7,009 nt of DNA. It comes from JAJDXO01 sp964620095. Lineage in GTDB: Bacteria > Pseudomonadota > Alphaproteobacteria > Rhodospirillales > UBA2165. Below, one piece after another: positions 1-5,574 of this stretch. The position numbers were made by a program, and so were the translations under genes. The notes under the pieces were generated by a model, which saw only the letters and a program-made list of their open reading frames with translations, did not search any database and was not told the origin of the DNA. The stretch is taken from positions 1 to 7,009 of the forward strand of contig CAZUGT010000152.1 of NCBI GenBank assembly GCA_964620095.1, written 5' to 3'. Numbering within the stretch: the first letter of the stretch is position 1; every line of letters starts with the position of its first letter.

Positions 1-339
1 CTCGGAAAATTGCAGCGCGACTTCGTCCGCGAAGACGGCGACGTGTTCTGGTATATCCGCGGGACCGGCAAGCCCGGCATGAACGACCGCCGCAACGAAC
101 TCCTCGCGGCCCACAGCGACTACTTCGCCCCCTACGACGAAAACCACTTCATCGTTCGCGGCGCCATGCTGGATGACGCCGGCGAGATCTGGCGGGGCAG
201 CGCCAACCTGATCAAGCTCCCGGACCGGGCCGCGGTGACGGCGTTCCTGGAGGATGAACCCTTTTATCGGAACGGGCTCTACGAAAGCGTTCTGGTCGAA
301 CGCTACAACTTCGGCGGCCGGCCGGGGCAGAGGACGTAA
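1..339 (+). CDS. YciI-like domain protein, 5' end probably cut by the window
   Basis: This looks like a small YciI-family protein (ferredoxin-like alpha+beta fold). Its cellular role is unknown; some relatives act in catabolic pathways and a His-Asp pair in the family has been proposed as catalytic. Residues are numbered from the TTG at base 10. Visible features are a first strand DVFWYIRG (11-18), a helix carrying His35 in LLAAHSDYF, GAMLDDAGEIWRGSANL (51-67) with Asp55/Asp56, then the family-typical FLEDEPFYRNGLYESVLVERY near the C-terminus. The frame is open to base 1 with no convincing ribosome binding site before the TTG, so the true start may lie upstream. The stop is TAA at 337-339. 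It precedes the TRAP operon in the same direction with a 128-bp gap holding its own promoter-like signals, so co-transcription is uncertain. The family call is firm; the function is not. Confidence 0.75.
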   Translation, partial: LGKLQRDFVREDGDVFWYIRGTGKPGMNDRRNELLAAHSDYFAPYDENHFIVRGAMLDDAGEIWRGSANLIKLPDRAAVTAFLEDEPFYRNGLYESVLVERYNFGGRPGQRT

Positions 340-353
340 TACGGCCCGCGATT

Positions 354-374
354 TCCATAATCAGGGATTATGGA
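354..374. promoter_or_regulatory. Palindrome upstream of the TRAP promoter, possible operator
   Basis: A perfect inverted repeat with 9-bp arms (TCCATAATC and GATTATGGA) around a 3-nt spacer. It lies 15 bases after the stop of the YciI-like gene and 17 bases before the candidate -35 box of dctP. The arms are AT-rich and no T-tract follows on either strand, so a regulator site fits better than a terminator. TRAP operons are often controlled by GntR, IclR or two-component regulators, but none is encoded here, so the binding protein is unknown. Confidence 0.45.
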
Positions 375-391
375 GAGAGCCAATTTCATTA

Positions 392-421
392 TTGGACGTC
401 AAATGACCGGCGCTGTTTAAT
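392..421 (+). promoter_or_regulatory. Candidate sigma70 promoter for the TRAP operon
   Basis: TTGGAC at 392-397 and TTTAAT at 416-421 are separated by 18 bp, a reasonable match to -35/-10 consensus in an otherwise GC-rich region. The implied transcript would have a leader of about 40 nt before the dctP ATG at 468. Recognised by eye only; the AT-rich stretch near 446-455 could provide an alternative -10. Confidence 0.4.
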
Positions 422-467
422 GGCCGAGATAACAAGCACGCTGGCATTATAAATTGGGAGTGGAATT

Positions 468-1526
468 ATGAATATTGAAAGCATTTTACGAAAATCCGCC
501 TATGTGGCGGCGGGCGTTGCGGTTGTTCTGAGCACCCAGGCCCTGATTACCGAGGCATACGCCGAGACCAAGACCCTGACCGCGAACTATTTCTCGACCC
601 GCAAGTCTCCCATCTGGACGGGACTGATGAAGCCCTGGATCGACGAGGTCGAGAAGGCTTCCAACGGCACCCTCAAGATATTCGTGCCGACGGCGAGTTT
701 GGCGCCGGCGCCCCGGCAATGGGATATCGTTGCCAAGGGTTCCGCCGACATTGCGGTCACGCCGAACACCTTCAAGCGGAATATCCTGCACCTGACGCCC
801 ATCGCCGAACTGCCGTTCGTGATCTTCGGCTCGCAGGCGTCCACCGTCGCCGTGACCCGGACACACCACAAACATTTCGCGAAGGCCGGGGAATACGACA
901 AAAACGGCATGCATCTGCTGATGCCCTATGCGCTCGCCGGCCATGTGCTGCATAGCCTGAAGGGGCCGCTGACAAGCATTTCCTCGTTCAAGGGCATGAA
1001 GATGCAGGGCGATCCGGGCCGCCCGAAATTCACCCTCGACGCGTTGGGGGCGACCGCCGTCGTCGCGCCGGGCATCAAGATCTTCGAAATGATGTCCAAG
1101 GGTATTGTCGACGGCGCCATGTATCCGAACGCGACGACCTTCGTGTTCAGGGCCGGCCGCTATGTGAAGCACGTGACCGAGGTGCCCGGCAAACTCGGCA
1201 ACATTTCCTGGTCGTTCATCATGAACAAGAAGGTGTACGACGGCCTGTCCGGGGAGCATCGCAGGATCATCGATGCGGCATCCGCGGAAAAAATGGCTTT
1301 CCGGTATGGCGGTCAGCAGGACAAGCAGGAAGCATTCGCCCGCCAGGATCACATGAAGGGCGGGACGAAATACCACACGGCAAGTCCCGAGCTGGTCGCG
1401 GAAATGAAAAAGCGGCTGGCATTCATCTCGGACGAATGGGTTGAACGCGCCAACAAGCGGGGTGTCGATGGAGCGGCCGCTCTCGCATACTTCAAGGAAC
1501 AGGCCGCGGCCGTCGCCAAGAAGTAG
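468..1526 (+). CDS. dctP: TRAP transporter solute-binding protein, DctP family
   Basis: Periplasmic binding protein that captures a solute and delivers it to the DctQ/DctM membrane pair, which is driven by an ion gradient. The 352-aa length is normal for the family. It has a signal peptide: a charged start, a hydrophobic stretch at residues 11-27 and a likely cleavage after AYA (30-32). The mature part shows the DctP plan: KPWIDEVEKASNGTLKI (55-71), GSADIAVTP (91-99), SSFKGMKMQGDPGR (172-185), DALGATAV (191-198) and IFEMMSKGIVDGAMYP (205-220). The usual KIRxP arginine in the carboxylate-binding region is Gln180 here (codon at 1005), while Arg185 is retained, so the ligand may not be a simple organic acid. 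The ATG start has GGGAG at 456-460, 7 nt upstream. It is the first gene of the P-Q-M operon. The symbol denotes the family, not C4-dicarboxylate specificity; the substrate cannot be read from sequence. Confidence 0.93.
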   Translation: MNIESILRKSAYVAAGVAVVLSTQALITEAYAETKTLTANYFSTRKSPIWTGLMKPWIDEVEKASNGTLKIFVPTASLAPAPRQWDIVAKGSADIAVTPNTFKRNILHLTPIAELPFVIFGSQASTVAVTRTHHKHFAKAGEYDKNGMHLLMPYALAGHVLHSLKGPLTSISSFKGMKMQGDPGRPKFTLDALGATAVVAPGIKIFEMMSKGIVDGAMYPNATTFVFRAGRYVKHVTEVPGKLGNISWSFIMNKKVYDGLSGEHRRIIDAASAEKMAFRYGGQQDKQEAFARQDHMKGGTKYHTASPELVAEMKKRLAFISDEWVERANKRGVDGAAALAYFKEQAAAVAKK

Positions 1527-1559
1527 CCGGCGTCCGTTCGATAGGAATTAGATCAACCT

Positions 1560-1607
1560 TCCCCGATATCGCGTACACTGGGAGGTAGGCGATATCGGGG
1601 ATTTGTT
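1560..1607 (+). terminator. Hairpin between dctP and dctQ, probable partial terminator
   Basis: Perfect 13-bp arms at 1560-1572 and 1589-1601 (core CCCCGATATCGC / GCGATATCGGGG) enclose a 16-nt loop, followed by TTTGTT at 1602-1607. The stem begins 33 bases after the dctP stop and ends 37 bases before the chosen dctQ start. The layout fits an attenuating terminator or 3'-end stabiliser that makes binding protein more abundant than permease, as is commonly needed in binding-protein-dependent transport. The U-tract is short and interrupted, so read-through is expected. Confidence 0.7.
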
Positions 1608-1627
1608 ATCGAGGGTCCGTGAGAACC

Positions 1628-1632
1628 GGGAG
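1628..1632 (+). promoter_or_regulatory. Ribosome binding site deciding the dctQ start
   Basis: GGGAG lies 6 nt before the ATG at 1639. This favours that start over the in-frame TTG at 1603, which overlaps the tail of the hairpin and lacks a Shine-Dalgarno sequence. Confidence 0.65.
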
Positions 1633-1638
1633 CAGGCG

Positions 1639-2190
1639 ATGAGCGACAGCGGAGGAGTACCGGGCGGCGGCGTGAACCCATCGCCGGGCGGCCGTAACTT
1701 CCTGACCACGTTGCTGACGTTCCTTTCGGCCCTGCTGCTGTTCTCCATGATGGCGCTCACCTTCGCCGATGTGGTGGCCCGGTATTTCCTCAACGCGCCG
1801 ATCTACGGCGCGTCCGAGATCATCGCGTTCATGCTGGGCCTGACCATATTCACGGCCTTTCCCCTGGTGACCAGGGACCGGGTCCACATCACCGTCGGCA
1901 TGTTCGACAATTTCTACAAGGGACCGGTTCGATTCGTCCAAAGGCTCGCCGTGCTGATCGGAACGATCGTCTTTCTCGGCCTCGTCGGATTGCTGCTGTG
2001 GGACCAGGGCTACGGCATGTACGAGGTCCAGTACCTGTCCCACTATCTGGACGTGCCGCAGGCGCCGGTCGTACTGGCGCTGGCGGGGTTGACCGGAATT
2101 GCGATCCTGCTTTTTGCCGGCGTGATCTGGAACTACGTCAGGGCCGGCGGCGATCCGGAAGACGAAACCGACAATCAAGGCCTGGTCTGA
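1639..2190 (+). CDS. dctQ: TRAP transporter small permease subunit, DctQ family
   Basis: Small integral membrane subunit of the TRAP transporter, thought to stabilise the large permease and help engage the binding protein. The 183-aa product has four predicted membrane helices (about residues 21-43, 57-77, 100-121 and 143-166), the standard DctQ topology. The family signature TFADVVARYFLNAPIYGASE (41-60) includes the RY pair and Glu60, followed by TRDRVHITVGMFD (78-90) with His83. The first 18 residues are rich in Gly, Ser and Pro and probably cytoplasmic; the tail after residue 168 is short and acidic. The ATG at 1639 is chosen for its ribosome binding site; a TTG at 1603 would add 12 residues. 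It lies downstream of the hairpin after dctP and 36 bases before dctM. Confidence 0.9.
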   Translation: MSDSGGVPGGGVNPSPGGRNFLTTLLTFLSALLLFSMMALTFADVVARYFLNAPIYGASEIIAFMLGLTIFTAFPLVTRDRVHITVGMFDNFYKGPVRFVQRLAVLIGTIVFLGLVGLLLWDQGYGMYEVQYLSHYLDVPQAPVVLALAGLTGIAILLFAGVIWNYVRAGGDPEDETDNQGLV

Positions 2191-2198
2191 ACCCGCGG

Positions 2199-2218
2199 CC
2201 GGCGCGGGCGCCGGGAGG
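2199..2218 (+). promoter_or_regulatory. dctM ribosome binding site with an overlapping small stem
   Basis: GGGAGG at 2213-2218 (GGAGG at 2214-2218) lies 8 nt before the TTG at 2227 and supports that non-ATG start. A GC-only stem, CCGGCG (2199-2204) with CGCCGG (2209-2214) around a CGGG loop, takes in the first bases of the site. Folding could limit initiation and tie dctM translation to ribosomes finishing dctQ at 2190. The coupling is inference. Confidence 0.5.
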
Positions 2219-2226
2219 AAACACCC

Positions 2227-3540
2227 TTGGAAATAGCGCTCATCGGCATCGTCGTAATTCTGGTTCTCCTCGTCCTCGGCTATCCGTTGGGCATGACCCT
2301 GATGATCGTCGGTCTTTTCGGGATAGCCATCGTCCACCCGAACGGCATCACGGCGGCCATGAATATCGCCGGGCAGCAGATTATCGACCTGGGCCTCAAC
2401 TTCTCGTTTTCCGTTCTGCCCCTGTTCATATTGATGGGCGTGTTCGTTTCCCGCGCGGCGCTGTCCGACGATCTGTACGAAGCCTCCTTCCGGTGGCTCG
2501 GCCATTTCCGGGGGGGCCTCGCCATGGCCACCGTCGCGGCGTGCGGCGGGTTCGCCGCCGTCTCCGGGTCCTCCGCCGCCACCGCCGCCACCATGGCGAA
2601 GGTCGCGATCCCGTCCATGCGCAAATACGGCTACGCGGATTCGATATCGTCCGGAACCGTGGCGGCCGGCGGCACCATGGGCATCCTCATCCCCCCCTCC
2701 GGCGCCTTGATCATCTACGGCCTGCTGACCGAAGAGGACATCGCCAAGTTGTTCATGGCCGGCGTCGTCCCGGGGCTGCTTACGGTGAGCGCCTATATCG
2801 GCGTCATTCTGCTGATCACGACATTCTGGCCCCATCTCGGCCCGCGGGCCGAAAGGTCCGGTTGGCGCGAACGCCTTTCCTCTCTCTACAGGGTGTGGGG
2901 CGTCCTGTTCCTGTTCCTGCTGATCATGGGCGGGATATTCTTCGGCGTGTTCACGTCGACCGAGGCGGGCGGAATCGGCGCGGCGGGTGCGCTGGTCTTC
3001 GCCATCGTCCGCAAGAAAATGTCGTGGCGCATCCTTTACGAGTCGCTGGTCGAAGGGGCGCGCACCACGACGATCATCTTCACCGTCGCCTTCGGCACCC
3101 TGATTCTCAATCAGTTCGTGAACCTGTCCGGCCTGCCCGAAGCGGTCCTCGGCTTCATCGACAGCCTGAACGCAACCCCGATCCAGGTCATATTCGTCAT
3201 CATCGGCTTCTACGTCATTCTCGGAATGTTCATCGAGGGCATCGCGATGATCTTTCTGACGGTGCCCATATTCGTTCCGGTCATATCGGCCCTGGATTTC
3301 GGATTTCACGACGTGCTGATCTGGTGGGGCATCGTGCTGGTGATGGTGGTCGAAATGAGCCTGATCACCCCGCCCATCGGGCTCAACGTGTTCATATTGA
3401 AGTCGATGCTCCCCGAGGTTCCGCTGTCGTCCATTTTCAAGGGAATCGGGCCCTTCTTCGCCGCCGATATCGTGCGGGTCGCGATCGTTATCTTCTTTCC
3501 CGCGGTCGCCTTGTGGCTGCCGAATTTGATGTTCAATTAG
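2227..3540 (+). CDS. dctM: TRAP transporter large permease subunit, DctM family
   Basis: The large membrane subunit forms the ion-coupled translocation pathway. At 437 aa, with hydrophobic helices almost throughout, it has normal DctM length and density. Family motifs appear in order: SVLPLFILMGVF (62-73), GGFAAVSGSSAATAATMAKV (107-126), the nearby IPSMRKYGYAD (128-138), the first repeat hairpin AAGGTMGILIPPSGALIIYG (146-165), FTSTEAGGIGAAGALV (242-257), and the second inverted-repeat hairpin LITPPIGLNVFILK (379-392). The paired PPSG and PPIG loops are the expected transport-site elements of this elevator-type fold, with GSS at 114-116 in the first half. The start is TTG at 2227, backed by a strong Shine-Dalgarno sequence; the next ATG lies beyond the first helix. 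It is the last gene of the P-Q-M operon. No separate terminator was found; the next 132 bases hold a repeat remnant and the promoter of the next unit. Confidence 0.95.
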   Translation: MEIALIGIVVILVLLVLGYPLGMTLMIVGLFGIAIVHPNGITAAMNIAGQQIIDLGLNFSFSVLPLFILMGVFVSRAALSDDLYEASFRWLGHFRGGLAMATVAACGGFAAVSGSSAATAATMAKVAIPSMRKYGYADSISSGTVAAGGTMGILIPPSGALIIYGLLTEEDIAKLFMAGVVPGLLTVSAYIGVILLITTFWPHLGPRAERSGWRERLSSLYRVWGVLFLFLLIMGGIFFGVFTSTEAGGIGAAGALVFAIVRKKMSWRILYESLVEGARTTTIIFTVAFGTLILNQFVNLSGLPEAVLGFIDSLNATPIQVIFVIIGFYVILGMFIEGIAMIFLTVPIFVPVISALDFGFHDVLIWWGIVLVMVVEMSLITPPIGLNVFILKSMLPEVPLSSIFKGIGPFFAADIVRVAIVIFFPAVALWLPNLMFN

Positions 3541-3580
3541 CTGCGGGGATGTCTCTCCGATGCGCCGTGCGCGCCAACTC

Positions 3581-3601
3581 TCACCCTGACCCTCTCCCTC
3601 C
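3581..3601 (+). repeat. C-rich dispersed repeat remnant, upstream copy
   Basis: A stretch reading CACCCTGACCCTCTCCCTCC at 3582-3601, of the CCCTNACCCTNTCCC type often scattered between genes in GC-rich proteobacteria. A second copy in the same orientation at 4526-4546 matches at 16 of 21 positions. The two copies bracket the toxin-antitoxin module. Confidence 0.55.
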
Positions 3602-3619
3602 AGCGCCTCCAATTCACCC

Positions 3620-3649
3620 TTGACATGTAGTGCAAATCGCACTACATAT
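3620..3649 (+). promoter_or_regulatory. Toxin-antitoxin promoter with embedded operator palindrome
   Basis: A perfect -35 box TTGACA (3620-3625) is followed after 17 bp by a -10-like TACATA (3643-3648). The spacer is filled by a perfect inverted repeat at 3625-3647: arms ATGTAGTGC and GCACTACAT around AAATC. A protein bound there would block polymerase. This arrangement is expected for an autorepressed type II toxin-antitoxin operon whose ribbon-helix-helix antitoxin, alone or with toxin, binds a palindrome. The sites are seen directly; the autorepression is inferred from the family. Confidence 0.75.
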
Positions 3650-3660
3650 GGCAACCTCGC

Positions 3661-3667
3661 AAGGAGG
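3661..3667 (+). promoter_or_regulatory. Strong ribosome binding site of the antitoxin
   Basis: AAGGAGG, a near-perfect Shine-Dalgarno sequence, 5 nt before the antitoxin ATG at 3673. It would give strong antitoxin translation, whereas the downstream toxin has no comparable site. Confidence 0.7.
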
Positions 3668-3672
3668 CGGGC

Positions 3673-3981
3673 ATGTTGGATTTCGATACCGCGTCAAGCA
3701 TTTCGGGAAAGCAGACGAAGTCGACCCAGGTACGCCACGATGATCGGCTGGCCGGCCTGATCGAGCGTGCCGCGCTCGCGCTGGCCGTGGACAAGTCCGT
3801 GTTTCTGCGTGCCGCCATCGAACGCGAGGCCACGCGTGTCCTCGACCTGCAGTCCCGGCACACGCTGACGCCTGAGGACGCCGAGATGTTCGCTGCCGCC
3901 CTCGACGCTCCGCCTGCCCCAACCCCGCGCGCGCTCGAGGCCGGCCGAAACTACAACGCGCGCGTGGTTCATGCCGACTGA
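3673..3981 (+). CDS. Type II antitoxin, DUF1778 ribbon-helix-helix family
   Basis: Probable antitoxin that binds its own promoter and neutralises the downstream acetyltransferase toxin, resembling TacA/AtaR-type proteins. In the 102-aa product, residues 17-57 (KSTQVRHDDRLAGLIERAAL onward, then VDKSVFLRAAIEREATRVL) fit a ribbon-helix-helix: one strand and two helices with the family's IERAA and S-x-F-xx-AA positions. The C-terminal part, LTPEDAEMFAAALDAPPAPT (65-84), matches the toxin-wrapping tail typical of DUF1778 antitoxins (LSxEDxxxFxxALDxPPxP). The first 16 residues are a slightly long lead. The ATG is fixed by AAGGAGG. The stop overlaps the toxin start by 11 bp, the usual coupling for these pairs. 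Regulation is probably through the palindrome at 3625-3647. Confidence 0.88.
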   Translation: MLDFDTASSISGKQTKSTQVRHDDRLAGLIERAALALAVDKSVFLRAAIEREATRVLDLQSRHTLTPEDAEMFAAALDAPPAPTPRALEAGRNYNARVVHAD

Positions 3982-4534
3982 ACACCCGGCCTTCAGGATC
4001 GAGCACTTCGACCCGGCGCGGCATGACCGCGCCGATTTCGACTGTGGTGTCCACCGTCTGAACAACTACCTCAAGCTAAGCGCAAAAAAACAGCAAAACG
4101 ACGACATGACCCGCGTCTATGTCATCGTCGAAGACGGAAGCCCACTGATTCTGGGCTACCACGCAATCAATATTGGCATGATGAACGTGGACCAGCTCAA
4201 GCGCCGGCCTCGGGGGACCCCCGATCATGGGGAGATACCGGTGCTCTTCCTCGGGCAGGTCGCGGTCGGCCAGGAACAACAGGGCAGTGGCCTTGGCGGT
4301 ATCCTCATGCACCACGTCTTCGAGAAGGCGGGCGTGATTGCCGACGCGGCCGGGTGCCATGCAATCATTCTCGATGTGATCTCGGACGGCGGCGAGGCGG
4401 AATTTGCCCGCCGCAAGGCGTGGTACGAGAGCTTTGGTTTCGCGGCTTTCGCAAGCAACCCCGCCCGCATGTTCCTCGCGATGCAGCAGGTGCGCGAATT
4501 GACGCGGCGCCCGCGCGGGGCCCCCTCGCCCTAA
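3971..4534 (+). CDS. GNAT acetyltransferase toxin, TacT/AtaT-like
   Basis: Probable toxin of a type II pair. Related GNAT toxins acetylate the amino acid on charged tRNAs and stop translation; which tRNA is used here cannot be told. The 187-aa protein has the hallmarks of this branch: an N-terminal FDCGVHRLNNYL (23-34), ILGYHAINIGMM (60-71), the core strand VLFLGQVAVG (91-100), the acetyl-CoA loop QGSGLGG (104-110; Q-x-x-G-x-G pattern) and the C-terminal WYESFGF (151-157) with the likely catalytic Tyr152. At the usual LGRLAV motif it reads LGQVAV (Gln96). The last residues, roughly RRPRGAPSP, run into the C-rich dispersed repeat, which supplies the TAA stop, so the native C-terminus may have been altered. 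The start ATG lies inside the antitoxin end with no strong ribosome binding site, suggesting coupled translation. No core motif is missing, so it may be active. Confidence 0.87.
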   Translation: MPTEHPAFRIEHFDPARHDRADFDCGVHRLNNYLKLSAKKQQNDDMTRVYVIVEDGSPLILGYHAINIGMMNVDQLKRRPRGTPDHGEIPVLFLGQVAVGQEQQGSGLGGILMHHVFEKAGVIADAAGCHAIILDVISDGGEAEFARRKAWYESFGFAAFASNPARMFLAMQQVRELTRRPRGAPSP

Positions 4535-4546
4535 CCCTTTCCCCCT
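4526..4546 (+). repeat. C-rich dispersed repeat, downstream copy overlapping the toxin stop
   Basis: CGCCCTAACCCTTTCCCCCT at 4527-4546 has the same CCCTNACCCTNTCCC pattern and orientation as the copy at 3581-3601. Its CCCTAACCC contains the TAA (4532-4534) that ends the toxin gene. Just downstream, 4545-4560 is an imperfect palindrome and GAGAATTCTC at 4567-4576 is a perfect 10-bp palindrome of unknown role. Confidence 0.55.
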
Positions 4547-4670
4547 GAAGGATTCCTCAGCGAAAAGAGAATTCTCAAATGGTTTGGGATGTGATTCAGT
4601 GCGGGCAAGAGCCTTGGGACCTTTGGCCGGACACCGGCCGATCAGGTTGGACCGAAGCAGGGTTGCGGCA

Positions 4671-4680
4671 GGGGAGAAGG
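4671..4680 (+). promoter_or_regulatory. Ribosome binding site deciding the hydrolase start
   Basis: GGGGAGAAGG lies just before the ATG at 4684 (7 nt between GGAG and the start). It favours this ATG over the in-frame ATG at 4579, whose extra 35 residues look unlike a hydrolase N-terminus. No convincing promoter was found in 4535-4683; the only other structure is a short GGCCGG/CCGGCC stem at 4625-4639 with no T-tract. Confidence 0.65.
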
Positions 4681-4683
4681 CAG

Positions 4684-5568
4684 ATGGCAACCAGTGAAAC
4701 GAACGTCGAGTTCACATCGGACGAACTGAGGCTCTCGGGCGTTCTGCATGTGCCCGATAGCCCGGCCCCGGGCGGGCGGCGCCCGGCCTTCGTCGTCATG
4801 CACGGTTTCGGCGGCTACAAGGACGGCCCGGAACACCAGGCGCAAGCGCGAATTCTATGCGACTGGGGGTACGCCGCGCTCAGGATCGATTTCCGCGGCT
4901 GCGGCGAGAGCGAGGGCGAACGGGGCCGGCTGATTGTCGAGGAGGAAGTCCGCGACGCCATCGCCGCGGTGGATTTCCTGGCCGCCCATGAAGCGGTGGA
5001 TGCCGGGCGCATCGGCCTCTATGGCGACAGCATGGGCGCCACCGTCGCCTTTCAGGCCGGAACCGATGAACGGGTCGCGGCGGTCATCGGGTCCGGCGGC
5101 TTCGGGGACGGGGCCAGGACCTTCCGGGCCATGCATTCGGCGCCCGGCGCCTTTCGCGCTTTTCTCGACAGGCTGGACGAGGCGAAGCGGCATTACCGGG
5201 AAACCGGGGAGGCGAAGAAGATTTCCCGCTTCGATATCGTTCCCATTCCCGAAGAACTGCGGTCCCATCTGGGCCCCGGCGCGCTGATGGAGTTTTCATA
5301 CGAAACCGCGCAGAGCATGTACGATTCCCGGACCGAGGACTACGTCGCCGAAATCGCTCCCCGGCCGTTCCTGCTCATCCACCCGGCCGGGGATCAGGTG
5401 GTGCCGGCGTCCGAATCCTACGAGGTTTTCAGGCGGGCGGGACAGCCGACGGAACTCTATCTGACGGCCGGAGAGGATCACTTCCCCCTGTCGGGCAAGA
5501 ACCCTCAGTCGCCCCTGATCATCAAGATGTGGCTGGACCGGTTTTTTCCGGTGCGGAAGGACCGCTGA
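4684..5568 (+). CDS. Alpha/beta hydrolase (serine hydrolase, dienelactone hydrolase/S9-like)
   Basis: Probable cytoplasmic serine hydrolase acting on an ester, amide or thioester; the substrate is unknown. The 294-aa protein has an alpha/beta-hydrolase core: PAFVVMHGFGGYKDG (34-48) with HG at 40-41 for the oxyanion region, YAALRIDFRGCGESEG (63-78), the nucleophile elbow GLYGDSMGAT (111-120) with Ser116, an acid in HPAGDQVVP (233-241; Asp237) and the catalytic histidine in AGEDHFPLSG (262-271; His266). A lid-like helical insert occupies about 145-215. There is no signal peptide. The FRGCGESEG pattern and separate Asp/His loops resemble acyl-hydrolases annotated as S9 or DLH-like. Only 6 bases separate its stop from the monooxygenase-like gene, so the two are almost surely co-transcribed and may act on consecutive intermediates. 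Family and triad are clear; the biochemical role is open. Confidence 0.88.
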   Translation: MATSETNVEFTSDELRLSGVLHVPDSPAPGGRRPAFVVMHGFGGYKDGPEHQAQARILCDWGYAALRIDFRGCGESEGERGRLIVEEEVRDAIAAVDFLAAHEAVDAGRIGLYGDSMGATVAFQAGTDERVAAVIGSGGFGDGARTFRAMHSAPGAFRAFLDRLDEAKRHYRETGEAKKISRFDIVPIPEELRSHLGPGALMEFSYETAQSMYDSRTEDYVAEIAPRPFLLIHPAGDQVVPASESYEVFRRAGQPTELYLTAGEDHFPLSGKNPQSPLIIKMWLDRFFPVRKDR

Positions 5569-5574
5569 ACCGGG

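Noticed and set aside
354..374. Intrinsic terminator for the YciI-like gene
   Set aside because: The stem is AT-rich and no T-tract follows on either strand, so an operator-like site is preferred.
486..1376. A 296-codon minus-strand frame opposite dctP
   Set aside because: His/Arg/Gly-rich shadow with no family resemblance; dctP is certain on the other strand.
1998..3623. A 541-codon + strand frame overlapping dctQ and dctM
   Set aside because: Arg/Pro/Gly/His-rich translation without motifs; it is the out-of-frame reading of dctM.
1606..3654. A 682-codon open frame on the minus strand opposite dctQ and dctM
   Set aside because: Its product is dominated by Asp, Glu, Arg, Gln, His and Gly with no domain, as expected for the antisense of GC-rich membrane-protein genes whose codons give few stops. 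The + strand genes are unmistakable.
3581..4546. Insertion sequence or integron cassette carrying the toxin-antitoxin genes
   Set aside because: No transposase, terminal inverted repeats, target duplication or attC-like site is visible; only short degenerate direct repeats flank it.
4579..4683. 35-codon N-terminal extension of the hydrolase from the ATG at 4579
   Set aside because: The extension is Trp/Gln-rich and unlike any hydrolase N-terminus, has no ribosome binding site, and the ATG at 4684 has a strong one.
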